This document shows, in pieces, positions 1-8,157 of a stretch of DNA of 64,000 bases. The stretch is taken from assembly GCF_003946445.1 (NCBI RefSeq), contig NZ_RHOF01000004.1, positions 1 through 64,000 on the forward strand. The letters run 5' to 3'. This DNA is from Loigolactobacillus jiayinensis. Its GTDB lineage: Bacteria; Bacillota; Bacilli; Lactobacillales; Lactobacillaceae. The notes beneath the pieces were generated by a model, which saw only the letters and a program-made list of their open reading frames with translations, had not been told where the DNA came from and did not search any database. The stretch's first letter is position 1. Every line of letters starts with the position of its first letter. The position numbers and the translations under genes were made by a program.

Positions 1-50
1 ACTTCCAGTTCTGCCTAAAATTAGCTATCAACAGGATTTGACAAAGAGCC

Positions 51-86
51 AAAAAGCACAGAACCAAACAAATAGGTTCCGTACTT
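51..86 (-). terminator. Terminator of the rplU-prp-rpmA operon
   Basis: Reading the minus strand just after the rpmA stop there is a 12-bp stem (two G-U pairs, loop of 9 nt) followed by TTTTT. It is well placed to end the L21/Prp/L27 transcript. Confidence 0.7.
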
Positions 87-96
87 ACTTAATGAA

Positions 97-390
97 CTAT
101 TTAGCTGCGGCTTCTGCAGGGTAAACAGAAACTTTCTTCTTATCGCGACCGAAGCGTTCAAATTTAACAACGCCATCAGTTAATGCGTATAAGGTATCAT
201 CGCCACCGATACCGACATTGGCACCAGGGTGAATCTTTGTGCCGCGTTGCCGATAGAGGATCGAACCGCCTGTAACAGTTTGACCGTCAGCACTTTTGCT
301 GCCTAAACGACGGCCAGCAGAGTCACGACCGTTAGAAGTCGAGCCGCCCCCTTTATGATGGGAGAAGAATTGTAGATCCATTTTCAACAT
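97..390 (-). CDS. rpmA: 50S ribosomal protein L27
   Basis: Large-subunit ribosomal protein L27, 97 residues, a normal length for the Firmicutes form. After a short extension ending MDLQFF the protein continues SHHKGGGST and a basic, glycine-rich body typical of L27. In Firmicutes this extension is removed after the Phe-Phe pair by the cysteine protease Prp, whose gene lies immediately upstream (next entry). That cleavage exposes the mature N-terminus, which reaches toward the peptidyl transferase centre. The gene order rplU-prp-rpmA is the classical one and the three are probably one transcript. A good Shine-Dalgarno sequence (AGGAGGTG) precedes the start. Identification is secure. Confidence 0.98.
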   Translation of the reverse strand: MLKMDLQFFSHHKGGGSTSNGRDSAGRRLGSKSADGQTVTGGSILYRQRGTKIHPGANVGIGGDDTLYALTDGVVKFERFGRDKKKVSVYPAEAAAK

Positions 391-417
391 ATCCGTGCAC
401 CTCCTGCGTTTAGTTTT

Positions 418-750
418 TTATTTTTTAATTGTGACATAATCAGAGTAATTCTCAGCGATACTTTCCAAGCTTAGCAAGAAATTAGCTAAGATAATTTGAG
501 CTGTGTTAGCTTGATCCGCATTCAGATTCTGCGGTAAGCGACATTCAAGGTGACCGCCGTTATCCGAATCAGCTTTAACCTTGGGCGTAATTGCCGCCAG
601 TTGCTGAATACCGTTAACTGCACCAATGGCAACTGCCGAAACAGCTGCACACACAATATCACTACCATAAGGCCCTGAATCAGCGTGCCCCGTCAACTGG
701 AAGTAATGGATAATACCATCACTATCCCGTTCAAATTGCGCTTGAATCAT
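418..750 (-). CDS. prp: Ribosomal-processing cysteine protease Prp
   Basis: Prp (YsxB family, 110 residues) removes the N-terminal extension of ribosomal protein L27. The catalytic pair is visible: His22 in TGHADSG and Cys34 in DIVCAAVSA, at the same positions described for characterised Prp proteins. The gene is sandwiched between rplU and rpmA, as in nearly all Firmicutes, so enzyme and substrate are co-expressed. The L27 here carries the matching LQFF cleavage motif. Nothing is odd about the sequence. Confidence 0.96.
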   Translation of the reverse strand: MIQAQFERDSDGIIHYFQLTGHADSGPYGSDIVCAAVSAVAIGAVNGIQQLAAITPKVKADSDNGGHLECRLPQNLNADQANTAQIILANFLLSLESIAENYSDYVTIKK

Positions 751-769
751 ATAACCACCTACTCTTTAA

Positions 770-1081
770 TTATGCGTTAACTGCGTTAATCAATACACGT
801 GTGTATGGTTGACGATGGCCAACTTTGTTATGGCTATGCTTCTTAGGCTTGTACTTGTAAGTAACAACTTTCTTTTCCTTGCCTTGTTTTTCAACCGTAC
901 CAGTTACGGTTGCGCCTGCTACTGTTGGTGTGCCGATCTTAGTTTCACCTTCACCGCCAACTAAAACAATGTCGTCAAAAGTGACTTCATCGCCTTCTTG
1001 AGCATCTAACTTTTCGATCCAGATCTTTTGACCTGCTTCGACCTTAAGTTGTTTACCACCAGTTTTGATAATTGCGTACAT
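770..1081 (-). CDS. rplU: 50S ribosomal protein L21
   Basis: Ribosomal protein L21, 103 residues from the ATG at 1081, beginning [11 protein letters not shown], the family's conserved start. A GTG three codons upstream is in frame but lies inside the Shine-Dalgarno sequence AGGAGGTG, which is 8 nt from the ATG, so the ATG is preferred. The C-terminal GHRQPYTRV matches the 23S-rRNA-binding end of L21. It is the first gene of rplU-prp-rpmA, and the leader upstream (1082-1180) is expected to regulate it. Confidence 0.98.
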   Translation of the reverse strand: MYAIIKTGGKQLKVEAGQKIWIEKLDAQEGDEVTFDDIVLVGGEGETKIGTPTVAGATVTGTVEKQGKEKKVVTYKYKPKKHSHNKVGHRQPYTRVLINAVNA

Positions 1082-1180
1082 ATGCTGCACCTCCTCGTCT
1101 TAGACTCGCCGAAACCAAGTGCGGTTACCCGACTTAAACTTGTTCCGAGCGGTTGTAGCTGTGGCAGCCACAATTACAAC
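1082..1180 (-). promoter_or_regulatory. Putative L21 leader (5' UTR) of rplU
   Basis: About 100 nt of untranslated RNA between the promoter (-10 at 1187-1192) and rplU. Firmicutes rplU is usually preceded by a structured L21 leader thought to mediate feedback control. The position and length fit, and the region can form hairpins such as GTGGCTGCCAC. I infer the family from context; a covariance-model search would settle it. Confidence 0.55.
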
Positions 1181-1186
1181 GCTAAT

Positions 1187-1215
1187 AGCATACCAATAAA
1201 TCCGTCAAGTTGCAA
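1187..1215 (-). promoter_or_regulatory. Promoter of rplU-prp-rpmA
   Basis: On the minus strand: -35 TTGCAA (1215-1210), 17-nt spacer, -10 TATGCT (1192-1187) preceded by TGG, giving an extended -10. Transcription would start about 100 nt upstream of rplU. Confidence 0.65.
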
Positions 1216-1238
1216 ATCATTTTGCTGATTTAATACAA

Positions 1239-1541
1239 TTAAGCCGTTAATTGTTGTTTCACTGCGGCAATTAGTGGTTCCATTTGATCAGAATCAGCGT
1301 CACATTCAAAATAAGCGGCATGATAAATTGCCTGTACAGCGGCGTCAATATCCGGAAAACGCACATCAAATTGGCGCGCCTGATAACTGCCATCAGGTTC
1401 AACAATAAAAACAATACAGCCGGCAGCAATTTTATGTTCATGGGTAAATGTTACTGGTAATGCTAACTGCGCGCCCGTTGGTTGTGCTTGACGGTGCTTG
1501 ATGGTTTTGACAATATCAGTTACGACTCCTTCAAAAGTCAT
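1239..1541 (-). CDS. Hypothetical protein, 100 residues
   Basis: I do not recognise this family. The protein is 100 residues, soluble-looking, without signal peptide or membrane segment. It has a central strand-rich part (PVTFTHEHKIAAGCIVFIVEPDGSYQARQFDVRF) and a helical C-terminus. It lies between a tRNA-Arg gene and the rplU promoter, on the same strand as both. The ATG has a modest upstream GAGGTAG-like Shine-Dalgarno. Codon use matches the neighbours, so it is probably a real gene. No function can be proposed. Confidence 0.7.
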   Translation of the reverse strand: MTFEGVVTDIVKTIKHRQAQPTGAQLALPVTFTHEHKIAAGCIVFIVEPDGSYQARQFDVRFPDIDAAVQAIYHAAYFECDADSDQMEPLIAAVKQQLTA

Positions 1542-1570
1542 TTTTCTACCTCACTTTACAGCTTAATCAA

Positions 1571-1611
1571 AAATAAGAACCCACTAAAGATTAATTTAGC
1601 AAGGTTCTCAT
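1571..1611 (-). terminator. Terminator after tRNA-Arg
   Basis: Minus strand: AGAACC and GGTTCT arms with an inner TAAA/TTTA pairing, followed by TATTTTTG. It lies about 30 nt past the tRNA 3' end. Confidence 0.65.
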
Positions 1612-1641
1612 CCAGTTAAACTTATTTAGGTTAGTCTAAAA

Positions 1642-1715
1642 TGCCCCGAGTGGGATTCGAACCCACGGCCTACGGTTTAGAAGACCGTTGCTCTATCCAG
1701 CTGAGCTATCGAGAC
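1642..1715 (-). tRNA. tRNA-Arg (anticodon UCU)
   Basis: A complete 74-nt cloverleaf on the minus strand: acceptor GTCTCGA paired with TCGGGGC (G-U pairs), D arm with GCTCAGCTGGA, anticodon loop CTTCTAA giving anticodon UCU (reads AGA/AGG), T arm GTGGGTTCGAATCCCAC, discriminator A. CCA is not encoded. It has its own consensus promoter and terminator. Confidence 0.95.
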
Positions 1716-1728
1716 AATAACAGGATTA

Positions 1729-1757
1729 ATTATAAAGAAACTCAGCCATAGTGTCAA
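1729..1757 (-). promoter_or_regulatory. Consensus promoter of tRNA-Arg
   Basis: Minus strand: perfect TTGACA (1757-1752), 17-nt spacer, perfect TATAAT (1734-1729), ending 14 nt before the tRNA. A full consensus suits a stable RNA gene. Confidence 0.9.
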
Positions 1758-1896
1758 CAAGTCATTTTACTGGCTAGCTAGGCTGTTCGATCGACTTTAC
1801 ATTTGTCAGCAGCATGACTGAAATGCGGCTCGGTAACCAGAACTGCAATTATCGCATCATTTACGCTGTGTATTTAGCACTAGTAACTTACCGTAA

Positions 1897-2277
1897 CTAA
1901 TCAGCTGGGGTTACTTTTAATAATTTGAAAACTTGTTCGACACTGCCAAAACGTGCGGTTAATAAGGCTGTGGTGATGCCGTATTGTTGCAGTGAGGTCA
2001 AGCTCACTGGTTCGTCTGCGAAGATTTCGCTGGCCATATTCAACAGCTCACCGGCCGATAATTGTTGCGGCAAAAAGCCTAGGCCCGCGGCGCGTTTCAG
2101 CGCGTACCAACTTTTTCCATAGTGCTGCATGATTTCTTTACGGGTGGGAAAATTTACCGCGTAACGATCAAAATCAGTGACCACGCTTGGATCGACTTGG
2201 CGATACACCGCCGCAAATGCCGGTAAAAAGGCGGCTTCATCTGGCCAGGCCCACTGCTCATTAGTTAATTTTTGAAT
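1897..2277 (-). CDS. Hypothetical protein, probably started at an ATT codon
   Basis: A small protein of unknown function. From the first standard start (GTG at 2208) it is 103 residues, but that codon has no ribosome-binding site and cuts into a well-composed reading frame. The frame stays open upstream to an ATT at 2277, which lies 10 nt after AAGGA, and no ATG, GTG or TTG occurs between the upstream stop and 2208. The added N-terminus (QKLTNEQWAWPDEAAF) is rich in Trp and acidic residues and reads like real protein. The full product would be 126 residues. The body contains PTRKEIMQHYGKSWYALK, which resembles a helix-turn-helix or DNA-binding-like helical pair, but I do not recognise the family. 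A sequencing frameshift near 2278-2290, where ATG ATG occurs in another frame, is the alternative. Confidence 0.6.
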   Translation of the reverse strand: MQKLTNEQWAWPDEAAFLPAFAAVYRQVDPSVVTDFDRYAVNFPTRKEIMQHYGKSWYALKRAAGLGFLPQQLSAGELLNMASEIFADEPVSLTSLQQYGITTALLTARFGSVEQVFKLLKVTPAD

Positions 2278-2407
2278 ATGTCATCATTCCTTCGTTAAAA
2301 TTCCTACTAATTATAGCAGACACGCCTAGATAACACCTAATTTTGCGTTTGTGTTTTAGCGTGGCTTATTCAATAATAGAGGCAAGATCATTATTGGAGG
2401 TTTTCAT

Positions 2408-4792
2408 ATGAAATTTAATCAGTTCGCACAAATTCATGTTGACACTGAGCAGGCATTAACTGAATTGCAAGCCATTGGTTTATTCGCTGCTACTGCAACC
2501 ACGGCGCCATTAGCCACTAATTTCGCGCATTTTCTTCGTTGCTGCTTTCCTGAAGCAATCACGGAAACTAGTCAAAATGAAGCACTCGCTAAGTTAGTTT
2601 TAGATGAACAGTTAACGGTGAGTGCCTTTTTAGCCCAACCGACCGCACTAACGGCCACGCAATTTTACAATGTTGCGCTGCAGTTGCTGGGGTTTGAGGT
2701 CGGTACTGAATTCCAGCTCGCTGATCCAATCGCTTTTATGAAGACGAGCCACTTGGCCTTTAACGTGGCGACGCCGTTAGATAACACCACTTTACTGACG
2801 GATATTTACCTATTGTTGACGACGCACACTAAGTTAGGCCTGACCTACTTAGACGACTTAGCCAACCGTGGCTTTTTTGCAGCTTACACAGGGCCACGGC
2901 CGCTGTTCTTCAATGGCAAGGCGCAAGCCGTATTTGCTACTGATGATCTGATCAAAGAGGTCGTTTACGTTGAAGCGCCACTGGATACTGACCAAGACGG
3001 CAAACGTGATTTGTTGGCAACGACCATTTTACGCCCCCGTGTACCTGCTGGCCTGAAAATTCCGGCGCTGTACACGGCCAACCCTTATTTTAAAGGGATC
3101 AATGATGTGGCTGCTAAGTTGCATACTGTTGATCAAGAATTAGCGGTAAAAACTGACCCCGTTGCGGCGGCCAAAGTGGCAACACCGCCAATCCCCGCCC
3201 CGCGGCCGGTTAACGGTCATGCTGAGCAGGCTGAACAGCACGCCACCGCTAACCAGGTTTATTCGCTCAACGATTATATGCTGGCCCGCGGTTTTGCCAG
3301 CGTTTACGCTGGCGGTATTGGCACCCGTGATTCAGATGGTATCCGTACTTGCGGCTCAGTCGCTGAAACAGTGTCGACCATCGCAATCATTGAATGGCTC
3401 AACGGCAAGCGCCGCGCGTTCACCAATCGTACCGATAATATTGAGATCAAGGCTAGCTGGTGTAACGGCAACGTGGCCATGACTGGTAAGTCGTATCTCG
3501 GCACCTTAGCTATCGCCGCAGCGACCACTGGTGTAGCTGGTTTGAAGACCATTATTGCTGAAGCAGCGATCTCTAGTTGGTACGATTATTATCGTGACAA
3601 CGGCCTAGTCGTTGCCCCGATTGATTGCCAAGGCGAAGATACTGATGTGCTGGCTGATCTCTGTTTCTCGCGGCAAAAAGATGCCGCCGACTACGCTAAA
3701 GTACAGCAGGTTTTTGCTGATGAATTGCAGCAACTGCGTGTGGGTCAAGAGCGGCAAACTGGCAACTATAACGATTTTTGGGCGGCGCGTAACTACCGCG
3801 ATCAGGCAGAGCACGTCAAGGCTGACGTGGTTCTAGTTCACGGGCTAAACGATTGGAACGTAAAGCCGCGTAACGTTGAAAAAATCTGGCAAGCCTTAAA
3901 ACCAACTGGCGTGCAGCGGAAGTTAATTTTGCACCAAGGCCAGCATATTTACATCAATAATATGCCGTCGTTGGACTTTAGCGATATGCTGAATTTGTGG
4001 TTAAGCTATGAATTGTATGGTGTGGCTAATGCGGCGCCGGATGTGTTGCCGAACGTGATGATTCAGGATAATTTGCAGGCGGCAACGTGGCGTGGGCATC
4101 ATGATTGGGCCTCCGCCGATCGTAAGCGGCAGCTGTATCATTTTACGCCCGCGGCACTGACCTTGGATGAGCCAACTGATGCGGCGTTTGTTAGTTTCAA
4201 AGACGATAATCGGCGGTTATTTGAGCAGCGTGGCCGTGATGAGGTGCAGTGGCGTGATGATTTCACCAAGGAACCCTCTGTTTATGCCGCTAATCAATTG
4301 CGGCTTAAAACAGTGCCGTTAGCGCAGTCGCTAGTGATCGATGGTAGTATCACGGCAACGCTGCAGGCGGCCGTTGACCAGCCAGCTGGGCTGCTCAGCG
4401 TGCTAGTTGTCGACTACGGTCAAGCGCAACGCTTAGGCGCCACCCCTGATCTGGTGGAACGCCACGGTTATCGTTTGACGCCTGCTGGGCAAACCGACGA
4501 TTTAGTTGAATTCAAATTACAACCCGCCACTGACTACAAAGTGATCACTCGTGGCCACATTAATTTGCAAAATCGGCAAAGTAATACCACCAATTTACCG
4601 GTTGTGCCCAATACCTTTTACACTGTGAATTTTGACCTGCAGCCAACTCATTTTCAAGTCGCCGCTGGCCATCAGCTCGGTGTGATCGTTTACGCCAGCG
4701 ACATGGGGATGACGTTGCGGCCACAAACCGTAGCAACCTACCAATTAGATTTAAATGCTTGTCAATTAGATATTCCGTTTACGAAGCATTAA
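2408..4792 (+). CDS. pepX: Xaa-Pro dipeptidyl-peptidase PepX
   Basis: Cytoplasmic serine peptidase (family S15) that removes X-Pro dipeptides from peptide N-termini, a hallmark of casein and proline-rich peptide use in lactic acid bacteria. The length of 794 residues is typical. The catalytic triad is visible: Ser362 in GKSYLGT, Asp482 in HGLNDWN and His513 in HQGQHIY. The N-terminal 150 residues form the helical PepX-specific domain and the C-terminal 200 residues the jelly-roll domain seen in the family. The ATG has a strong Shine-Dalgarno sequence (TTGGAGG, spacing about 7). It is monocistronic with its own terminator and stands between two genes on the opposite strand. Confidence 0.98.
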   Translation: MKFNQFAQIHVDTEQALTELQAIGLFAATATTAPLATNFAHFLRCCFPEAITETSQNEALAKLVLDEQLTVSAFLAQPTALTATQFYNVALQLLGFEVGTEFQLADPIAFMKTSHLAFNVATPLDNTTLLTDIYLLLTTHTKLGLTYLDDLANRGFFAAYTGPRPLFFNGKAQAVFATDDLIKEVVYVEAPLDTDQDGKRDLLATTILRPRVPAGLKIPALYTANPYFKGINDVAAKLHTVDQELAVKTDPVAAAKVATPPIPAPRPVNGHAEQAEQHATANQVYSLNDYMLARGFASVYAGGIGTRDSDGIRTCGSVAETVSTIAIIEWLNGKRRAFTNRTDNIEIKASWCNGNVAMTGKSYLGTLAIAAATTGVAGLKTIIAEAAISSWYDYYRDNGLVVAPIDCQGEDTDVLADLCFSRQKDAADYAKVQQVFADELQQLRVGQERQTGNYNDFWAARNYRDQAEHVKADVVLVHGLNDWNVKPRNVEKIWQALKPTGVQRKLILHQGQHIYINNMPSLDFSDMLNLWLSYELYGVANAAPDVLPNVMIQDNLQAATWRGHHDWASADRKRQLYHFTPAALTLDEPTDAAFVSFKDDNRRLFEQRGRDEVQWRDDFTKEPSVYAANQLRLKTVPLAQSLVIDGSITATLQAAVDQPAGLLSVLVVDYGQAQRLGATPDLVERHGYRLTPAGQTDDLVEFKLQPATDYKVITRGHINLQNRQSNTTNLPVVPNTFYTVNFDLQPTHFQVAAGHQLGVIVYASDMGMTLRPQTVATYQLDLNACQLDIPFTKH

Positions 4793-4798
4793 GGCAGC

Positions 4799-4841
4799 AA
4801 AAAAGCGTCGGCAACTAATTCAGTTGCTGGCGCTTTTTATT
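4799..4841. terminator. Bidirectional terminator downstream of pepX
   Basis: Stem AAAAAGCG(T)CGGCAACT / AGTTGCTGGCGCTTTTT with a 5-nt loop. A-run and T-run on either side let it serve pepX and also the opposing beta-lactamase-like gene. Confidence 0.85.
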
Positions 4842-4900
4842 CAATAAAAATAGCTTGTGCCCCAGATACAGGAAACAAGCTGGTATCATGCTGTTGCGCC

Positions 4901-5896
4901 TTAGTCTGCGCTGTAATTTTTTAGCTCAGTGCCCGCGTTGGTCCCATAGACGATTTGCTGCACCCTTGCCGCGATGGCTTTGATCCGCGAAAAATCTAAG
5001 GTTGCCTGATTGTGGCCGTGCGTCATGATCACCAATATATAGCGCTGGCCCGTGCTCGTCGTGACAATTGCTGCGTCATTATTCACATCATCCAAAAAAC
5101 CGACTTTGTCCGCCACCGTGGCCCCTTGATCAACTGTGGCCACACCTGCAGGAATGCCAGCACGATAGATTTGCTTTTTCATCAATGACAATAGGTACTG
5201 TTGATCCTGCGCATTGCTAAACGCGCCAGTACCAGCAGCTAGATTCTGCAACAGCGCACGTAGGCTTTGGCTAGTCGTGCTGGTTGCCTCCTCATTGCGG
5301 AAAACTGGGCTAGTCCAGCCTTGGCTTTTGATAAAGGCGTTAATACTTGCTGTACCGTATTCAGCGCGAATACTTAGGGGAAAGTCATTGCTGGAATTCA
5401 CGATCATCTGGTAAAAGCCACTGCGATTGGTACTGGTCCAGCTAAACTGACCGCTTTGCCGCAAGTAAAATAAATATGCCGCGATAAATAGTTTATAGGT
5501 GCTGGCCGGCGTTTCACTTGTTGTCGCATTACTTTCGACGTTAATTTTTCCGTCACCATAAATTAACTGATTTTTAGTCGTATCTGCGGCTGAATTGTTT
5601 GTGGCGGCCAAGCTATAGAAACTAACGCTGGCGTCTCCATCAGCAGTGACTTGTTTTAAATAATTTTGGAGGTTCTTTGTAATGATCGTGCGCTGCTTTG
5701 TTGCCGCCGTGGCAACAGTATTAGTCGACGATGCTGTTGCCGTTTTACTTTGGTTCTGTTGGCCAGCTACTGGGTCAGCACTAGCCGACCGCCAGAATAA
5801 AAGACCAACCGTCACCAAAATTAATCCACCAACAACGAAACCACAATGATATAAGTACCGCCGATATTTTTGCTTAAGCCGATAATGCTTTAAAAT
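4901..5896 (-). CDS. Membrane-anchored serine beta-lactamase-like protein
   Basis: An extracytoplasmic serine hydrolase of the class A beta-lactamase fold. A Thr/Ser-rich linker follows the membrane anchor, then the catalytic domain with SxxK (STYK in PASTYKLFIA), an SxN-like SSN in VNSSNDFPL, and a KTG-like DKVGF. Such proteins in lactobacilli are usually annotated as serine hydrolases; actual beta-lactam hydrolysis is unproven. The first standard start (TTG, 5818) would cut the transmembrane segment in half. Extending to an ATT at 5896, 7 nt after AAGGAGA, gives a basic cytoplasmic tail plus a full hydrophobic anchor (CGFVVGGLILVTVGLLFW) and 331 residues. No other start lies before the upstream stop. 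A 10-bp inverted repeat (5935-5966) lies just upstream. Confidence 0.75.
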   Translation of the reverse strand: MLKHYRLKQKYRRYLYHCGFVVGGLILVTVGLLFWRSASADPVAGQQNQSKTATASSTNTVATAATKQRTIITKNLQNYLKQVTADGDASVSFYSLAATNNSAADTTKNQLIYGDGKINVESNATTSETPASTYKLFIAAYLFYLRQSGQFSWTSTNRSGFYQMIVNSSNDFPLSIRAEYGTASINAFIKSQGWTSPVFRNEEATSTTSQSLRALLQNLAAGTGAFSNAQDQQYLLSLMKKQIYRAGIPAGVATVDQGATVADKVGFLDDVNNDAAIVTTSTGQRYILVIMTHGHNQATLDFSRIKAIAARVQQIVYGTNAGTELKNYSAD

Positions 5897-5934
5897 GGCC
5901 CTGTCTCCTTCTGTGACCCAGTCTTCACCGCGCT

Positions 5935-5966
5935 ATTAGTGACATCCTGCGCTGATTGTCACTAAT
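5935..5966. promoter_or_regulatory. 10-bp inverted repeat upstream of the beta-lactamase-like gene
   Basis: Perfect arms ATTAGTGACA and TGTCACTAAT separated by 12 nt, ending about 38 nt before the proposed start of the minus-strand gene. A TTGACC promoter-like hexamer lies further upstream (around 5993). It could be an operator or a 5'-UTR hairpin. The rest of 5967-6142 shows no gene. Confidence 0.5.
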
Positions 5967-6142
5967 GTGCTTTATCATTTAAAATCGTGGGTCAACTGGT
6001 TAGCCGCGGTCATAACAAAGTACGCCAAAAAGGAAAGGGACACGTTTAATGTCCCCCAGTATAGTAATCTAAGCTTAAACAAAACTTAACGGCACTATTT
6101 TGGACAGGTTAGTCGGCTTGTTTGGTGCGCTTAATTGACAGT

Positions 6143-6192
6143 AAAAAAAGCGCCACCGGCAAACAGCGTTAAAAACGGTTTACCGGCGGCGC
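6143..6192 (-). terminator. Terminator of glnR-glnA
   Basis: Minus strand: long GC-rich stem GCGCCGCCGGTAAAC / GTTTGCCGGTGGCGC followed by TTTTTTT, directly after the glnA stop. Confidence 0.9.
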
Positions 6193-6204
6193 TAGCTTTA
6201 ATTT

Positions 6205-7545
6205 TTAATATAATTCCAAATATTGATCGCGTTCCCATTGTGAAACGACTTGGCGATAAGAAGCCCATTCTAAGCGCTTGGACTCCATAAAGCTTTGGTA
6301 CAAATGGGTACCCAATGAGGCGCGCAAAACATCATCTTTTTGCAAGTCTTTTAAGGCGTTGTGCAACGTTGATGGTAGATCAGTGATGTGATTAGCCTTC
6401 AACTCATCTTCGTCCATTCGGTAAATGTTACGATCAACGGCTGGCCGTGGTTCGATTTTGTTGCGAACGCCGTCTAAGCCGGCTTCTAACATAGCAGCAA
6501 TAACCAAATATGGGTTAGCCGTTGGGTCGACACTGCGTAATTCCAAACGAGTAGATAAGCCACGCGCAGCTGGAATACGGACCAATGGTGAACGGTTTTT
6601 ACCAGACCAAGCCACATAAACTGGAGCTTCAAAGCCTGGTACCAAGCGTTTATACGAGTTAACTGTTGGATTGGCAATTGCAGTTAAGCCCCGGGCATGG
6701 TTCAACAAACCAGCTAAGAAATAATAAGCTTCGGTGGACAATTGCATCTCACCCTTGTTGTCGCAGAACGCATTGCCTTTATCGTGGAATAACGACATGT
6801 TCATATGCATCCCAGAACCGTTGATACCATCCAATGGTTTTGGCATAAAGGTGGCATGTAAACCGTGCTTGCGGGCAACTGTTTTAACCACCAACTTAAA
6901 GGTTTGAATATCATCGGCGGCAGCTAAAGCATCGGCATACTTAAAGTCGATTTCATGTTGGCCAGGTGCGACTTCATGGTGGCTTGCTTCGACTTCAAAG
7001 CCCATATTTTCTAGCTCCAACACGATATCGCGGCGGCAATTTTCACCAAGATCAACTGGGGCAAAATCAAAGTAGCTACCCTTATCATTTAATTGCAACG
7101 TTGGTTCACCTTTGTCATCTAGCTTGAACAAGAAGAATTCTGGTTCTGGGCCGATGTTGAAATCAGTGTAGCCAGCTGCCCGCATTTCATCGAGAACGCG
7201 AATTAAGTTATTACGCGGATCGCCACTAAATGGTGTGCCATCCGTGTTATAGATCCGGCAAATTAGCCGGGCGACCTTACCATGCTCGGATCCCCAAGGG
7301 AAGATCATCCAAGTATTTAGGTCAGGGTATAAGTACATATCGCTTTCTTCAATGCGGACAAAACCGTCGATTGAAGAACCATCGAACATCACTTTGTTAT
7401 CCAGCACTTTGTCCAGCTGATCAACTGGGACTTCAACGTTCTTGATCACACCGCTAATGTCGGTAAACATTAAACGGAGAAACTGGACATTTTCATCTTG
7501 TGCAATTTTACGGATCTCATCTTTAGTGTAGTTCTTTTTAGCCAT
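6205..7545 (-). CDS. glnA: Glutamine synthetase type I
   Basis: ATP-dependent synthesis of glutamine from glutamate and ammonia; also the nitrogen sensor that, when feedback-inhibited, activates GlnR in Firmicutes. It has 446 residues, the length of GSI-alpha enzymes. Visible motifs are the N-terminal beta-grasp ([11 protein letters not shown]), the Mg/glutamate-binding [36 protein letters not shown] and the C-terminal RIPAARG. The ATG at 7545 is preferred over the one at 7551 because the Shine-Dalgarno AAGGAG is 8 nt from it. It is co-transcribed with glnR from a promoter flanked by GlnR boxes. There is no adenylylation loop of the beta type. Confidence 0.98.
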   Translation of the reverse strand: MAKKNYTKDEIRKIAQDENVQFLRLMFTDISGVIKNVEVPVDQLDKVLDNKVMFDGSSIDGFVRIEESDMYLYPDLNTWMIFPWGSEHGKVARLICRIYNTDGTPFSGDPRNNLIRVLDEMRAAGYTDFNIGPEPEFFLFKLDDKGEPTLQLNDKGSYFDFAPVDLGENCRRDIVLELENMGFEVEASHHEVAPGQHEIDFKYADALAAADDIQTFKLVVKTVARKHGLHATFMPKPLDGINGSGMHMNMSLFHDKGNAFCDNKGEMQLSTEAYYFLAGLLNHARGLTAIANPTVNSYKRLVPGFEAPVYVAWSGKNRSPLVRIPAARGLSTRLELRSVDPTANPYLVIAAMLEAGLDGVRNKIEPRPAVDRNIYRMDEDELKANHITDLPSTLHNALKDLQKDDVLRASLGTHLYQSFMESKRLEWASYRQVVSQWERDQYLELY

Positions 7546-7598
7546 GATCATCGCTCCTTCAATTTTGTCACCAAATCAATCTCACCTTATGCGCGTCC

Positions 7599-7997
7599 TT
7601 AAAGCGGCTTATGCGTATGAAAAAGCGTTGATTGGCCTTGTTCATCATTATTAAATCGACCTTGTTGTACCAATTCATCGTGAAAAATACGGCGCACATC
7701 TTCATCGGTGACTGGGCGTTTTAAATCAGCTTGCTTTTTTTGCTTGGCCTGTGCTTGCATATCATAAATATGCTTAATGCCAGCCATATTGATGCCTTCA
7801 GCCAAGTAATCCTTGATTTCCAACAACACATCGATATCATTCAGCGAATACATCCGCCGGTTACCGTCGTTGCGCTGTGGCCGAATCAATTCTTGCTCTT
7901 CGTAATAGCGAATTTGCCGTGCCGTTAAATCGGTTAATTTCATGACTGTACCAATCGGGAAAACAGATAATGAACGCCGTAATTCTTTCTCTTTCAT
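7599..7997 (-). CDS. glnR: Nitrogen regulator GlnR (MerR family)
   Basis: DNA-binding repressor of glnRA and other nitrogen genes, 132 residues. The MerR winged helix (GTVMKLTDLTARQIRYYEEQELIRPQR, NRRMYSLNDIDVLLEI) occupies roughly residues 15-80. It is followed by a helical dimerisation part and the flexible C-terminal tail that senses feedback-inhibited glutamine synthetase. It is the first gene of the glnR-glnA operon. Two GlnR-type palindromes lie upstream of its consensus promoter, so it is expected to repress itself under nitrogen excess. Confidence 0.97.
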   Translation of the reverse strand: MKEKELRRSLSVFPIGTVMKLTDLTARQIRYYEEQELIRPQRNDGNRRMYSLNDIDVLLEIKDYLAEGINMAGIKHIYDMQAQAKQKKQADLKRPVTDEDVRRIFHDELVQQGRFNNDEQGQSTLFHTHKPL

Positions 7998-8024
7998 AGC
8001 GACCCTCCTTTAAAAGACAATCCA

Positions 8025-8053
8025 ATCATAGCAAGCCTGCAACCGTTTGTCAA
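8025..8053 (-). promoter_or_regulatory. Promoter of glnR-glnA
   Basis: Minus strand: TTGACA (8053-8048), 17-nt spacer, TATGAT (8030-8025), about 28 nt before the glnR ATG, which has a GGAGGG Shine-Dalgarno. Confidence 0.9.
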
Positions 8054-8060
8054 CCGGATA

Positions 8061-8100
8061 TGTTATGTTTTATAACATAGATTTTGTTAATGAGATAACA
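8061..8100. promoter_or_regulatory. Two GlnR operator boxes
   Basis: Box 1 at 8061-8077 (TGTTATGTTTTATAACA) fits the TnrA/GlnR consensus TGTNAN7TNACA perfectly. Box 2 at 8085-8100 (TGTTAATGAGATAACA) has the same arms but a spacer one base shorter. Box 1 lies just upstream of the -35, as in known autoregulated glnRA promoters. Confidence 0.85.
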
Positions 8101-8116
8101 TCGCCACTTTAAGCAA

Positions 8117-8150
8117 CCAAAAAAGCGCTCAGCCAAACTGAGACGCTTTT
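8117..8150 (-). terminator. Terminator after ynbB
   Basis: Minus strand: GCGTCTCAG / CTGAGCGC stem with a short loop, then TTTTTT. It separates ynbB from the glnR promoter. Confidence 0.85.
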
Positions 8151-8157
8151 GTCACTT

